NCBI RefSeq assembly: GCF_001514265.1
Contig: NZ_KQ948992.1
Coordinates: 124,001 to 188,000, forward strand
Reading direction: 5' to 3'
Source: Streptomyces resistomycificus
GTDB lineage: Bacteria; Actinomycetota; Actinomycetes; Streptomycetales; Streptomycetaceae
Length of the DNA: 64,000 nucleotides
This document shows positions 52,245-60,399 of the stretch, piece by piece. The notes under the pieces are model-generated. The model ran no database searches and was not told the DNA's origin. It saw only the letters and a program-made list of their open reading frames with translations. The translations under genes were made by a program, and so were the position numbers. Numbering within the stretch: position 1 is the first letter of the stretch; each line of letters begins with the position of its first letter.

Positions 52245-53777
52245 GTGACGACGACTCAGCCCCACGACCCAGTGGTCCGCACCGCGACCGGCGCGGTGCG
52301 CGGGCGTCGGGGGGACGGCCTGGCCGTCTTCCGGGGCATCCCGTTCGCCGCCCCGCCGGTCGGGGAGGCCCGGTTCCAGGCGCCGCGCCCGGCGGCGGCC
52401 TGGGATGGCACCCGCGACGCGTACGCCTTCGGGCCGCCGCCCCCGCAGGACGTGGCGGCGCTGGGCGGTGGCGTCCCGCCGGACGTGCCCCTGGGCGACG
52501 ACTGGCTGACGGTCAACGTGTGGACCCCCGACCCGGACCCGGCCGCCCACCGCCCCGTCATGGTCTGGCTCTACGGCGGTGCCTACAAGCTCGGCCACGC
52601 GGGCAGCCCCGGTTACGACGCCCGGCACATCGCGCACGACGGGGACGTCGTGGTCGTCACCCTGAACTACCGCGTCGGCATCGAGGGCTTCGCCCGCCTC
52701 GACGGCGCGCCCGCCAACCGAGGCCTGCTCGACCAGGTCGCCGCGCTGGAGTGGGTACGGGACAACATCACGGCGTTCGGCGGCGACCCCGGCCAGGTGA
52801 CCGTCTTCGGCGAGTCGGCGGGCGCCGGTTCGTTGGCGGCCCTGCTGGCCATGCCGTCCGCGTCCGGCCTGTTCCGGCGGGCCATCGCCCAGAGCGTGCC
52901 GGGCACCTACTTCTCCGACGCGCTGGCCCGGGACATCGCGGCCGCGATCGCGACGGAGGCCGGGCTGCGTCCGACGGCCGCCGACCTCGCCACGGTCGAT
53001 CCCCGCCGACTGACCTCCGCGGGCGGTTCGCTGAGCGCCAAGATGCTCCAGTACACGGACAGATGGGGTCGGGCCGCCCCCACGGTGACCCCCTTCTCCC
53101 CGGTGGTCGACGGCGAGGTCCTGCCGGTCACGCCCTGGCAGGCGCTGGCGGCCGGGGCGGGCCGGGACGTGGAGCTGGTCGTCGGTCACAACCGGGACGA
53201 GTTCCGGCTGTTCCTGGCGATGGGCGGACAGCTCGGGCGGATCACGGAGGAGCAGGCGCGGGGGGCGTTGCGGATGTTCGCGCCGGGTGCCCCCGGTACG
53301 TCGTCCGGCGAGGAGGCGTACCGTGCGGCCTTCCCCGACGCCACGCCGGGTGAGCTGTTCGAACGGGTCCAGACCGACTGGCTGTTCGCCATGCCCAGTC
53401 TCCACCTCGCCGAGGCGCAGCTCGCCGGTGGCGGCCGCGCCCATGTCTACGAGCTGACCTGGTCGGCGCCGGGTCCTCTGGGTGCCTGCCACGCGTTGGA
53501 CATCCCGCTGCTCTTCGGCACGTTCACCGCCGACTTCGGAGCCATGCTCTTCCCCGACGGGAAGCCCACGGCGGAGGCCGAGGCCCTCTCGTCCCGATTC
53601 CGGGCGGCCTGGACGGCGTTCGCGAGGACCGGCGACCCGGGCTGGCCCGCGTACGACACCGACGCGCGGCAGGTACGGGTGTGGGATGTGGAGCCGCAGG
53701 TCAGGGCGTATCCGGAGGAGGCGTCCCGGCGGATGTGGGAGGGGTACGAGTTCGCGGCGCTGCCGCTGCTGGGGTGA
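52245..53777 (+). CDS. carboxylesterase (type B family)
   Basis: 510 residues from GTG 52245, with gcgaggag upstream. FRGIPFAAPPVGEARFQAP is the type-B N-terminal motif; PVMVWLYGGAYKLG holds the oxyanion glycines; the nucleophile is VTVFGESAGAGSL (Ser, about 190); GHNRDEFRLFL carries the acid; the base is in LGACHALDIPLLFGTF. There is no signal peptide. It hydrolyses carboxylic esters; the substrate is unassigned. It follows the OYE gene with a 119-bp gap. Confidence 0.93.
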   Translation: MTTTQPHDPVVRTATGAVRGRRGDGLAVFRGIPFAAPPVGEARFQAPRPAAAWDGTRDAYAFGPPPPQDVAALGGGVPPDVPLGDDWLTVNVWTPDPDPAAHRPVMVWLYGGAYKLGHAGSPGYDARHIAHDGDVVVVTLNYRVGIEGFARLDGAPANRGLLDQVAALEWVRDNITAFGGDPGQVTVFGESAGAGSLAALLAMPSASGLFRRAIAQSVPGTYFSDALARDIAAAIATEAGLRPTAADLATVDPRRLTSAGGSLSAKMLQYTDRWGRAAPTVTPFSPVVDGEVLPVTPWQALAAGAGRDVELVVGHNRDEFRLFLAMGGQLGRITEEQARGALRMFAPGAPGTSSGEEAYRAAFPDATPGELFERVQTDWLFAMPSLHLAEAQLAGGGRAHVYELTWSAPGPLGACHALDIPLLFGTFTADFGAMLFPDGKPTAEAEALSSRFRAAWTAFARTGDPGWPAYDTDARQVRVWDVEPQVRAYPEEASRRMWEGYEFAALPLLG

Positions 53778-53790
53778 GTGGGGCGGAGGG

Positions 53791-54360
53791 CTAGAGGTTC
53801 CCGAGGGGTTCGATGTCGACGCGTACCGGGGTGCCCCAGATCCGCAGCACCTCGTAGTCGGTGAACTCGTGCACCAGCCGGTAGGCCATGGCGGCGCGGG
53901 GTCCGCGTCGCTGGGCGGCGAGGTAGAGCTCGGCCTCGTGCCGGTCCCGGCGCGGGGTCCCGCACAGCTGCCACGCCTGGCCGTTCCACAGCTCCGGCAG
54001 CCAGCGCTGCTGGGGCTGCGGCCGGTCCTCGCGCACGCCGTACCGGGAGGGCGTGGGCTCGGCGGGCCGGGCATGCGCGGCGGGGCCGTTGATCTCGGAA
54101 CGCCGGGCGGCCCGCCGACGGGTCTCGCACAGCAGGCACAGGTCAGGCGCGTTCTCGTCGACCGGCCCGTTGGGGTGTTCCGGGCAGCGGGTGGTGGGCG
54201 CGGCCGAACTGACACTCTCGTCCAGCAGGTCCAGGGCCCGCTTGATGTCGGCCTTGACCTCGTGCAGCCGGGCGTCGGGGGTGTCGCCGGTCAGGGCCTC
54301 ACCATGCTCGCCGAGCAGACGGAGGGCGCGGCCCAGGGCGGTGAGCTGGGCGTGGTTCAT
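53791..54360 (-). CDS. hypothetical protein with CxxH-CxxC-type motif
   Basis: 189 residues from MNHAQLTALGRALRLLGEHGEAL. The N-terminal part is helical. TTRCPEHPNGPVDENAPDLCLLCETRRR (about 56-83) has three cysteines and a histidine (CPEH...CLLC) that could bind zinc. The C-terminal half RWLPELWNGQAWQLCGTPRRDR ... TDYEVLRIWGTPVRVDIEPL is beta-rich. The family is not recognised; such proteins often occur in Streptomyces mobile or plasmid-like regions. The start overlaps a micro-ORF by ATGA. It ends 13 bp from the esterase stop. Confidence 0.72.
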   Translation of the reverse strand: MNHAQLTALGRALRLLGEHGEALTGDTPDARLHEVKADIKRALDLLDESVSSAAPTTRCPEHPNGPVDENAPDLCLLCETRRRAARRSEINGPAAHARPAEPTPSRYGVREDRPQPQQRWLPELWNGQAWQLCGTPRRDRHEAELYLAAQRRGPRAAMAYRLVHEFTDYEVLRIWGTPVRVDIEPLGNL

Positions 54361-54407
54361 GCGGTGTCCGCCTCGTCGCGCAGCCGCCTCGGCTCTTCCG
54401 TCTCCAT
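54357..54407 (-). CDS. 16-codon micro-ORF coupled to the next gene
   Basis: ATG GAG ACG GAA GAG ... encodes METEEPRRLRDEADTA and ends with TGA inside the start codon of the 53791 gene (ATGA overlap). A ribosome site is not clear. It may be a leader peptide or a chance frame. Confidence 0.3.
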   Translation of the reverse strand: METEEPRRLRDEADTA

Positions 54408-54460
54408 GAAAAAACTGTACACACCAGCGGGTGTGCGCGGAGGGCGGGCCGTCGGAGGGG

Positions 54461-55351
54461 TCACACCCGTGGCCTTTCGCCTCGGGGGGCCATCGCCGCG
54501 CGCACCTCCGCGGCGAGGCTCCGGACCGTGGCCGCGACGAGCGGGGCGGCGGGCCGGGCGGGGCCGGTGTTGCCCCGGCAGGTTCCGCAGACGCCGCCCG
54601 GCAGTGCCTCCGGCCGGCCCGGGACACCGCACTTCGCGCACTCCAGGACGCGGAGCGGGCGTGGGGCCGCCGGTGCGGGTTCGGGTGGGAGCTTGGTGGT
54701 GAGGCGGTTGCGGATGAGGGCGGCCGGGTGGTGGACCGGGTGGGGCAGGCCGCCGGTCAGGGCCTGGAGTACGGCCGTGTCCGTGGCGCCCCGTGCGAAC
54801 CACTCCGTCAGCAACGGGGCGAGGCTCGCACAGTCCGCCTGGGACAGCGACAGGGCGGGAGCGGTACGGCCCAGGGCGGCCAGCAGGATGAAGGCGCGCG
54901 AACGGGTCTGCCGGGGCGCGTCCGGCGGCTGGTCCTTCGGTACGTCACCCCGGGTGAACGCCGCCCACCAGTCATCGTCGCGCGCGGTACGGGTGAACCA
55001 CGATCGGGTGATCCAGCGCGCGCTCCCCTCGGCCGCCACCAGATGCTCGCGCCCCCTGCGCAGGTGTCCCGCGCTCTGCAGGCGGTTGAGGGCCGTACGC
55101 AACGCGCACTGTCCGTACGGCAGCACCTTGGCCAGCGTCTTTACGGAGATGTCGGCGCCGTCGGGAAGCCGGTCGATGTACGCGGCGATGGCGGCTTCGC
55201 GGGGCGGAAGGTGGGCGAAGTCGTGCGCGGCGCGGGGGCGTTGGTCCGGGGTGGAGCGTTTGCCGTAGCCCGGGTTGGCCATCGGATGGGGCTCGATGGG
55301 GGAGGGAGCGTGCGCGAGCGGGAGGGCAGCACTAAGCTTGGCGTCAGCCAT
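54461..55351 (-). CDS. winged-HTH protein with zinc-ribbon-like C-terminus
   Basis: 296 residues. About 45-110 is a helix-turn-helix: HLPPREAAIAAYIDRLPDGADISVKTLAKVLPYGQCALRTAL and RLQSAGHLRRGREHLV, the form of MarR-like/replication-initiator winged helices. LRVLECAKCGVPGRPEALPGGVCGTCRG (about 237-264) carries two CxxC pairs. It resembles Streptomyces helix-turn-helix proteins found near plasmid-type and integrative elements; no integrase is here. The target is unknown. It forms a minus-strand group with 53791. Confidence 0.75.
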   Translation of the reverse strand: MADAKLSAALPLAHAPSPIEPHPMANPGYGKRSTPDQRPRAAHDFAHLPPREAAIAAYIDRLPDGADISVKTLAKVLPYGQCALRTALNRLQSAGHLRRGREHLVAAEGSARWITRSWFTRTARDDDWWAAFTRGDVPKDQPPDAPRQTRSRAFILLAALGRTAPALSLSQADCASLAPLLTEWFARGATDTAVLQALTGGLPHPVHHPAALIRNRLTTKLPPEPAPAAPRPLRVLECAKCGVPGRPEALPGGVCGTCRGNTGPARPAAPLVAATVRSLAAEVRAAMAPRGERPRV

Positions 55352-55381
55352 GGGATCGACTTCTCTCGATCTCGTAGGTCA

Positions 55382-55417
55382 AGCCCCCGCAGGTGTTCGC
55401 AGCACCTGACGGGGGCT
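55382..55417 (-). terminator. hairpin between DUF397 gene and HTH gene
   Basis: agcccccg pairs with cgggggct and the inner aggtg with cacct around a 7-nt loop. It lies between the DUF397 stop (55582) and the HTH start (55351) on the minus strand, which fits termination of the regulator pair upstream. The remainder of 55352-55581 has no gene. Confidence 0.7.
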
Positions 55418-55581
55418 GTTCTGTCTCGTTATCCGGGCACGCTAGACGACCGTGACTCTCCGTGGCAAGTCGAACGCGTCAAGTCAACTCGCGGGGTGGG
55501 AGGGTGGGTTGAGGCCCACCACCCATTCCAAGCAAAGAGGGCTTGGAGCTGGGCACTTGAGCTTCGGGGCCGGAAAAACCC

Positions 55582-55782
55582 TCAGATCGCCCGGACGAAC
55601 GCGGACCACGCCTCCCGACCGAACGTGAGCTTCGGGCCCCGGGGGTTCTTGGAATCGCGGACCGGGATGAGGGCGGGGAGGTGGTCGTGCGTCACCTCTA
55701 GGCAGTTGTCGCCGCTGCCGCCGCTGTAGCTGGACTTGTACCAGGCGGCCGCGTCCAGGTCGTACTCAGAGATGCTCCTCAT
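55582..55782 (-). CDS. DUF397 small regulator
   Basis: 66 residues, AAWYKSSYSGGSGDNCLEV then LIPVRDSKNPRGPKLTFGREAWSAFV: the DUF397 signature (WxKSSYS, VRDSK, F...W..F). Its start overlaps the end of the HTH-DUF5753 gene by 17 bases. In Streptomyces such pairs work as regulator and small partner, some influencing antibiotic production and sporulation; possibly toxin-antitoxin-like. Confidence 0.93.
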   Translation of the reverse strand: MRSISEYDLDAAAWYKSSYSGGSGDNCLEVTHDHLPALIPVRDSKNPRGPKLTFGREAWSAFVRAI

Positions 55783-56605
55783 GCGCGTAATCCTGCGCCA
55801 TCGTCTCGATCAAGACCAGGGACTTCTCGGGCGAGAGTGCCGAAGCCGTGAGGAGCTCGTAGTAGAGCCGGTAGCGCGCGACGGTGGCGGGGTCGTCCTC
55901 CAGGCGGCCGGTGCCGACGCCTTCGAGGTAGACCACCGGGGGCGCGTCGCCGAAGTCCATCAGCTTGACGCACCCTTGCATCGCCGGGTGGGCTCCCGCA
56001 TCGAACGGCAGTACCTGCACGATGGCACGGTTCCGGCGCGTCAGGCCGGCGATGTGGCGCAGTACTTCCGCCATCACCGCGCGATCGCCCGTCACACGAC
56101 GCACGGCAGCTTCGTCGATCACCGCCCACAACATGGGCCTTGTTGGATCGTCGAGGATGCGGGCTCGCTCCATCCGGGCCACGACCAGTTCCTCGATCGC
56201 TTCCTCCAGCGCCGTCGGCTGGTAGGCGCGGCAAACCGATCGTGCGTAAGCGGGCGTCTGGAGCAGGCCGGGGATCAGCATCGACGCGTACTCCCTGATC
56301 GCCGTGGCGTTCCTCTCCGTCTCCGCCGCCTCGGCGAAGTGCTCCGGATACTTCGACTTCGCCGCCGCCCCGCAGTTCCGCTGGAAGAAGTCCTCCGTCC
56401 CCAACGCCTCGTCCAGCAACCGCGCGTACTCCGGCACCATCCGCCGCGTCCCCGCCTCCAGCTGCCCGATGAACGACCCGCTCACGAACAGCCGCTGGCC
56501 CAGGTCGTCCTGGCTCAGCCCGGCCTTCTCGCGTGCGTGGCGCAGCTCCGCGCCCAGCAGGGCGCGGGGAGAGGCCGACGGGTCCAGATCCTTCGGTCCG
56601 GGCAT
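55766..56605 (-). CDS. XRE-type HTH regulator with DUF5753
   Basis: 279 residues from MPGPKDLDPSASPRALLG, with GGGAGTCACCC upstream. The XRE helix-turn-helix is ELRHAREKAGLSQDDLGQRLFVSGSFIGQLEAGTRR (about 20-55). The DUF5753 part follows: YASMLIPGLLQTPAYARSV, RRVTGDRAVMAEVLRHIAGL, VQVLPFDAGAHPAMQG, VYLEGVGTGRLEDDP. It forms a coupled pair with the DUF397 gene. DNA target and signal are unknown; many paralogues exist per genome. Confidence 0.93.
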   Translation of the reverse strand: MPGPKDLDPSASPRALLGAELRHAREKAGLSQDDLGQRLFVSGSFIGQLEAGTRRMVPEYARLLDEALGTEDFFQRNCGAAAKSKYPEHFAEAAETERNATAIREYASMLIPGLLQTPAYARSVCRAYQPTALEEAIEELVVARMERARILDDPTRPMLWAVIDEAAVRRVTGDRAVMAEVLRHIAGLTRRNRAIVQVLPFDAGAHPAMQGCVKLMDFGDAPPVVYLEGVGTGRLEDDPATVARYRLYYELLTASALSPEKSLVLIETMAQDYAHEEHL

Positions 56606-56717
56606 GGGTGACTCCCTGTCCGACAGACGAGGTTGTTGGAACGTCATGTCTGGCCAGGTTAGAGGCGGGGCAGACACGCTGTGTCGCGAATCACCAACTC
56701 AGCGTGGAGGCGGACGG

Positions 56718-57116
56718 ATGGCCGTGAGGCAGACCGAGGAAGTCGTGGAGCAGCTGCGGGAGGCCCTCGTGGGCGTGGGCCTCGTGCTGCCGTCCCTGCG
56801 CGTGGATCCGGTGACCGGTGCGAGTGACGAACCGTTCGCCCTGGTCGAGCTCGGGCGCTGCAACGTCCGTACCGCCGAGCGGCTGGCCTCCGTGCTGCGC
56901 GGGGAGCGGCCCGCGATCGGCGCGCATGTCGTGGACGTACGGGACGGGCGGCTCGGGGAGGTGATGGGGCACGTGGGTGGCCGGGTGCAGCTCCGTCCCG
57001 TGGCCGGAGGGCGGGAGTGGGACTGTCCGCCGGAGTCGACCGGGCCCGCGCCGCAGGACGAGGTGCTGCGGGCCCGGGTCAGACGGGTCAACAAGGAGGG
57101 CCGCCTGCCCTGTTGA
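56718..57116 (+). CDS. hypothetical protein (132 aa)
   Basis: MAVRQTEEVVEQLREALVGVGLVLPSLRVDPVTG followed by FALVELGRCNVRTAERLASVLRG and VVDVRDGRLGEVMGHVGGRVQLRPVAGGREWDCPP. Start ATG at 56718 with gtggaggcgg upstream. It is divergent from the HTH-DUF5753 gene; this kind of protein with a short basic end commonly sits beside DUF397/HTH pairs. No known domain is assigned. No membrane or signal segment. Confidence 0.75.
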   Translation: MAVRQTEEVVEQLREALVGVGLVLPSLRVDPVTGASDEPFALVELGRCNVRTAERLASVLRGERPAIGAHVVDVRDGRLGEVMGHVGGRVQLRPVAGGREWDCPPESTGPAPQDEVLRARVRRVNKEGRLPC

Positions 57117-57125
57117 CGTCCTGCG

Positions 57126-57965
57126 TTACCCCTCGGAGAGAAGGCCGTCCAGACGGGCGTACTGCTCCCGGGGCAGTCGTAGGTCCGCCGCGGCCACGTT
57201 CTCCTCCAGGTGGCGGGCGCTCCCCGTCCCCGGGATCGGCAGCATCACCGGCGAGCGGGCGAGGAGCCACGCCAGCGCGATCTGGGTGGGGGTGGCGTCC
57301 AGTTCGGACGCCACCGACCTGATCACGGGGTGCTCGTCGGCCGCCCCGGGCGCGACCGGCCGCCACGGCAGGAACGCGATGCCGGCCGCCTCGCAGGCCC
57401 TGAGCACCGGCTCGTGCTCGCGGTCGAGCAGGTTGTAGCGGTTCTGGACGCTCGCGATGTCGACGACGGACCTGGCCTCGTCGAGTTCCGCGACCGTCAC
57501 CTCGGAGAGGCCGATGCGGCCGACCTTGCCCTCCGAGCGGAGGTCGCCCAGTGCGCCGAGCTGGTCGGCGAGAGGGGTGTCCGGGTCGATGCGGTGGAGC
57601 TGGAGGAGTTCGACGCGTTCGACGCGGAGGCGGCGCAGTGCCTCGTCCACCTGGCTTCGCAGGGAGGCCGGGCGGGCGTCGTAGGTCCACTCGCCCGGCG
57701 CGGGCTGCCGGACGCCGACCTTGGTGGTGACGAGCAGGTCGGCGGGGTAGGGGTGCAGGGCCTCGGCGAGGAGTTCCTCGTTGGCTCCCCAGCCGTACAA
57801 GTGGGCCGTGTCGACGAGGGTGACGCCGAGTTCGACTGCCCTGCGGAGCAGCGCGACGGACGCGGCGCGCTCGTCCGCCGGTTCGGTCGGCAGCCGCATC
57901 GCCCCGAAGCCGAGCCGTCGTACCTCCAGGTCACCGCCGATACGGAACGTGGTCGTGGTGTTCAC
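57126..57965 (-). CDS. aldo/keto reductase
   Basis: 279 residues. The AKR catalytic tetrad is visible: Asp and Tyr in TLVDTAHLYGWGANEELLAEAL (about 52-60), Lys in DLLVTTKVGVRQP (about 83), His in LLQLHRIDPDTPL (about 120). NADPH-binding LPIPGTGSARHLEEN is near the end. The substrate is unknown. It follows the PTS gene at 57996 on the same strand, 30 bp away, so it may belong to the MurNAc operon, although an independent oxidoreductase is equally possible. Confidence 0.92.
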   Translation of the reverse strand: MNTTTTFRIGGDLEVRRLGFGAMRLPTEPADERAASVALLRRAVELGVTLVDTAHLYGWGANEELLAEALHPYPADLLVTTKVGVRQPAPGEWTYDARPASLRSQVDEALRRLRVERVELLQLHRIDPDTPLADQLGALGDLRSEGKVGRIGLSEVTVAELDEARSVVDIASVQNRYNLLDREHEPVLRACEAAGIAFLPWRPVAPGAADEHPVIRSVASELDATPTQIALAWLLARSPVMLPIPGTGSARHLEENVAAADLRLPREQYARLDGLLSEG

Positions 57966-57995
57966 TCGGTTTCCTCCCCCGGTCGAACTCCCACG

Positions 57996-59399
57996 CTAAC
58001 AAGGCTGGTTGGCGTCGGTCCGGGACTCGGGGGAGGCGACGCCGGTCAGCCCGAAGGCGTACGTCGCCAGGAACCCCACCACGTACGCGGTCACCAGCCC
58101 GCCCCCGTAGATCGCCGCCGTCACCGGCAGGGCCCTGTTACCCGCCAGCAGTGGGAACAGGGCCCACCCCGAGGGGCCGATCGCCGTCGCGCCCACCCGG
58201 TCGCCGAGCATCGCGAAGAAGCCGACGAAGGCGCCGCCCGCCGAGCCGCCCGCGCAGGCCGTGAGGAAGGGGCGGCCGAGGGGGAGCGAGACGCCGTAGA
58301 TGAGGGGCTCGCCGACGCCCAGGAGACCGGCCGGGAGCGCGGACCTGATCGTCGTACGGAGTGAGGTGTCGTGGCGCAGGCGGACGTACACCGCCGCCGC
58401 CGCGCCGACCTGGCCCGCGCCCGCCATGGCGAGAAGGGGGAGCAGGACGGTGTAACCCTGTTGTTCCACGAGGGTGGTGTGGATGGGGATGAGAGCCTGG
58501 TGGAGGCCCAGCATGACCAGGGGGAGGAAGAGGCCGCCGAGGACGAGGCCGGCCGCCGCGCCCGTGGTCGTCAGGAGCCAGTTCGCCGCCGTGCCGATCG
58601 CCGAGGAGATCTCGCCGGCCGCGTACATGAGGCCGTAGAGCGTGGCCAGGCCCGAGACGAGGACCGTCAGGGTGGGGGTGAGGAGGACGTCGAGGGTGGC
58701 CGGGACCCAGGTGCGGCACCACTTCTCGACGTAGGTCCCGAGGACGGCGGCGGCCAGGGCGCCGAGGACGCCACCCTGTCCGGGGGCGAGCGTCACCCCG
58801 AACGCGGTCACCTTCGCCACGCCCGGATACACGACCACGGCCGCCACCGCCCCGCCCAGCACCGGTGTGCCGCCGAACTCCTTGGCCGTGTTGTGGCCCA
58901 CGAACACCGCGATCAGGGCCATGAAGGCGCTGGCGACGGCGGCGAGGGCGGGGGTGAGGGACGGCAGCCATCCGAGGTTGACCAGGAGGCCGTTGAGACC
59001 GGCCAGCACACCGCAGCCGACCAGGGCGGGGATGAGCGGGACGAAGACGTTCGCGACCCGGCGGAGGGCGAGCTTGAGCGGGGTCGCGTTGCGCTGCCGC
59101 TGCTCCTCCTTCAGTTGGACGCCGCGCGCGGCCAGTGGGGACGACGAGCCGAGGAGCGCGTCGAACCGAGCCGTCACCCTCGTCACCACCCCCGGCCCCA
59201 GGACGATCTGGTAGGTGTCGTCGTCCACGACCACACCGAGGACCCCCGGTACGGCCCGCAGCCCCGCCTCGTCCACCAGGGACCGGTCGGCGAGGCCCAG
59301 GCGGAGGCGGGTCATGCAGTGGGCGGTGGACAGGACGTTGGCGGGGCCGCCGACCAGGGGCAGGAGCGCGGCGGCGAGAGCTGACGAGGAGGTGGGCAC
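57996..59399 (-). CDS. murP: PTS EIIBC permease, N-acetylmuramic acid/glucose-type
   Basis: 467 residues from GTG 59399 (an ATG 45 bases upstream overlaps murQ). The EIIB domain (about 1-80) has the phosphorylation Cys in STAHCMTRLRLGL. The EIIC domain (about 95-467) has about ten membrane segments: VFVPLIPALVGCGVLAGLNGLL, GHNTAKEFGGTPVLGGAVAAVVVYPG, LHQALIPIHTTLVEQQGYTVLLP and GLLGVGEPLIYGVSLPLGRPFLTA (sugar-site GEP motif). EIIA is absent and must come from elsewhere (crr). Linkage to murQ supports MurNAc uptake. Confidence 0.88.
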   Translation of the reverse strand: MPTSSSALAAALLPLVGGPANVLSTAHCMTRLRLGLADRSLVDEAGLRAVPGVLGVVVDDDTYQIVLGPGVVTRVTARFDALLGSSSPLAARGVQLKEEQRQRNATPLKLALRRVANVFVPLIPALVGCGVLAGLNGLLVNLGWLPSLTPALAAVASAFMALIAVFVGHNTAKEFGGTPVLGGAVAAVVVYPGVAKVTAFGVTLAPGQGGVLGALAAAVLGTYVEKWCRTWVPATLDVLLTPTLTVLVSGLATLYGLMYAAGEISSAIGTAANWLLTTTGAAAGLVLGGLFLPLVMLGLHQALIPIHTTLVEQQGYTVLLPLLAMAGAGQVGAAAAVYVRLRHDTSLRTTIRSALPAGLLGVGEPLIYGVSLPLGRPFLTACAGGSAGGAFVGFFAMLGDRVGATAIGPSGWALFPLLAGNRALPVTAAIYGGGLVTAYVVGFLATYAFGLTGVASPESRTDANQPC

Positions 59400-59415
59400 T
59401 CCCCGAGCGTGCTGG

Positions 59416-60351
59416 TCAGCGGGCCGCCTCGGCGAGCGCGGCACGCAGATGACCGTCGGAGTCCTCCAGAAGGCGGGCGGCCGTCGGGCCGTCGACCCCG
59501 GCGAGGATCGTCAGGATGGCGTTCTTCACCTCGCCGTCGGTGGCCGTCAGGGCCCGCTCGACCTCGTCGTCCGGCGCGCCGGTGGCGAGCGCCACGATAC
59601 GGCGGGAGCGGGCCCGCAGCTTCTCGTTCGAGGCGCGCACGTCGACCATCAGGTTCCCGTACGTCTTCCCCAGCCGGATCATCGTGATCGTCGACAGCAT
59701 GTTGAGGACCAGCTTCTGTGCCGTGCCCGCCTTCAGGCGGGTGGAGCCGGTGAGCAGCTCGGGGCCGACGACGATCTCGATGCCGTGCTCGGCGGCCGCC
59801 GCGAGCGCGCTGTCCGCGTTGCAGGCCAGGCCGACGGTCAACGCGCCCTGTCGACGGGCGTGCTCGACCGCGCCGACGGCGTACGGGGTGCGGCCCGAGG
59901 CGGAGACGCCGACCACCGTGTCCCGGGGCGTCAGCGCGAGCGCGTCGAGGTCGGCGCGGGCCAGTTCCGCCGAGTCCTCGGCACCCTCGACCGAGGTGAC
60001 CAGGGCGCCCGGGCCGCCCGCGATCACCCCGACCACCTGCTCCGGCTCGGTGTTGAAGGTCGGCGGGCACTCGGAGGCGTCCAGCACGCCGAGCCGCCCG
60101 GCGGTACCGGCGCCCGCGTAGATCAGCCGCCCGCCGCGGCCCATCCGCTCGGCGACGGCGTCGATGGCGGCGGCGATCTCGGGCAGCCGCCGCGCCACCG
60201 CGTCCGGCACGCAGGCGTCCTCGCCGTTCATGAGGCGGGCGATGTCGAGCGTGGGAAGCCGATCGATGTCGGCCAGCTCCGGCCGGAAGGCCTCGGTGGT
60301 CAGGGTCTCCAACTCGGCGCGGAGATCACGGGGGTTGGATGTCGAGGTCAT
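59416..60351 (-). CDS. murQ: N-acetylmuramic acid 6-phosphate etherase
   Basis: 311 residues from MTSTSNPRDLRAELETLTTEAFRPE. The SIS fold shows GRGGRLIYAGAGTAGRLGVLDASECPPTF (about 75-105) and VGVSASGRTPYAVGAVEHAR (Glu and Ser catalytic/phosphate residues). LLTGSTRLKAGTAQKLVLNMLSTITMIRLGKTYGNLMVDV is the MurQ signature. It splits MurNAc-6-P into GlcNAc-6-P and lactate. GlcNAc-6-P then goes to NagA, present in this window. Confidence 0.95.
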   Translation of the reverse strand: MTSTSNPRDLRAELETLTTEAFRPELADIDRLPTLDIARLMNGEDACVPDAVARRLPEIAAAIDAVAERMGRGGRLIYAGAGTAGRLGVLDASECPPTFNTEPEQVVGVIAGGPGALVTSVEGAEDSAELARADLDALALTPRDTVVGVSASGRTPYAVGAVEHARRQGALTVGLACNADSALAAAAEHGIEIVVGPELLTGSTRLKAGTAQKLVLNMLSTITMIRLGKTYGNLMVDVRASNEKLRARSRRIVALATGAPDDEVERALTATDGEVKNAILTILAGVDGPTAARLLEDSDGHLRAALAEAAR

Positions 60352-60399
60352 AGGGGGGTGGCTCTTTCCCACTTCGGTGTGAACGGTCGGGCCTGCGGT

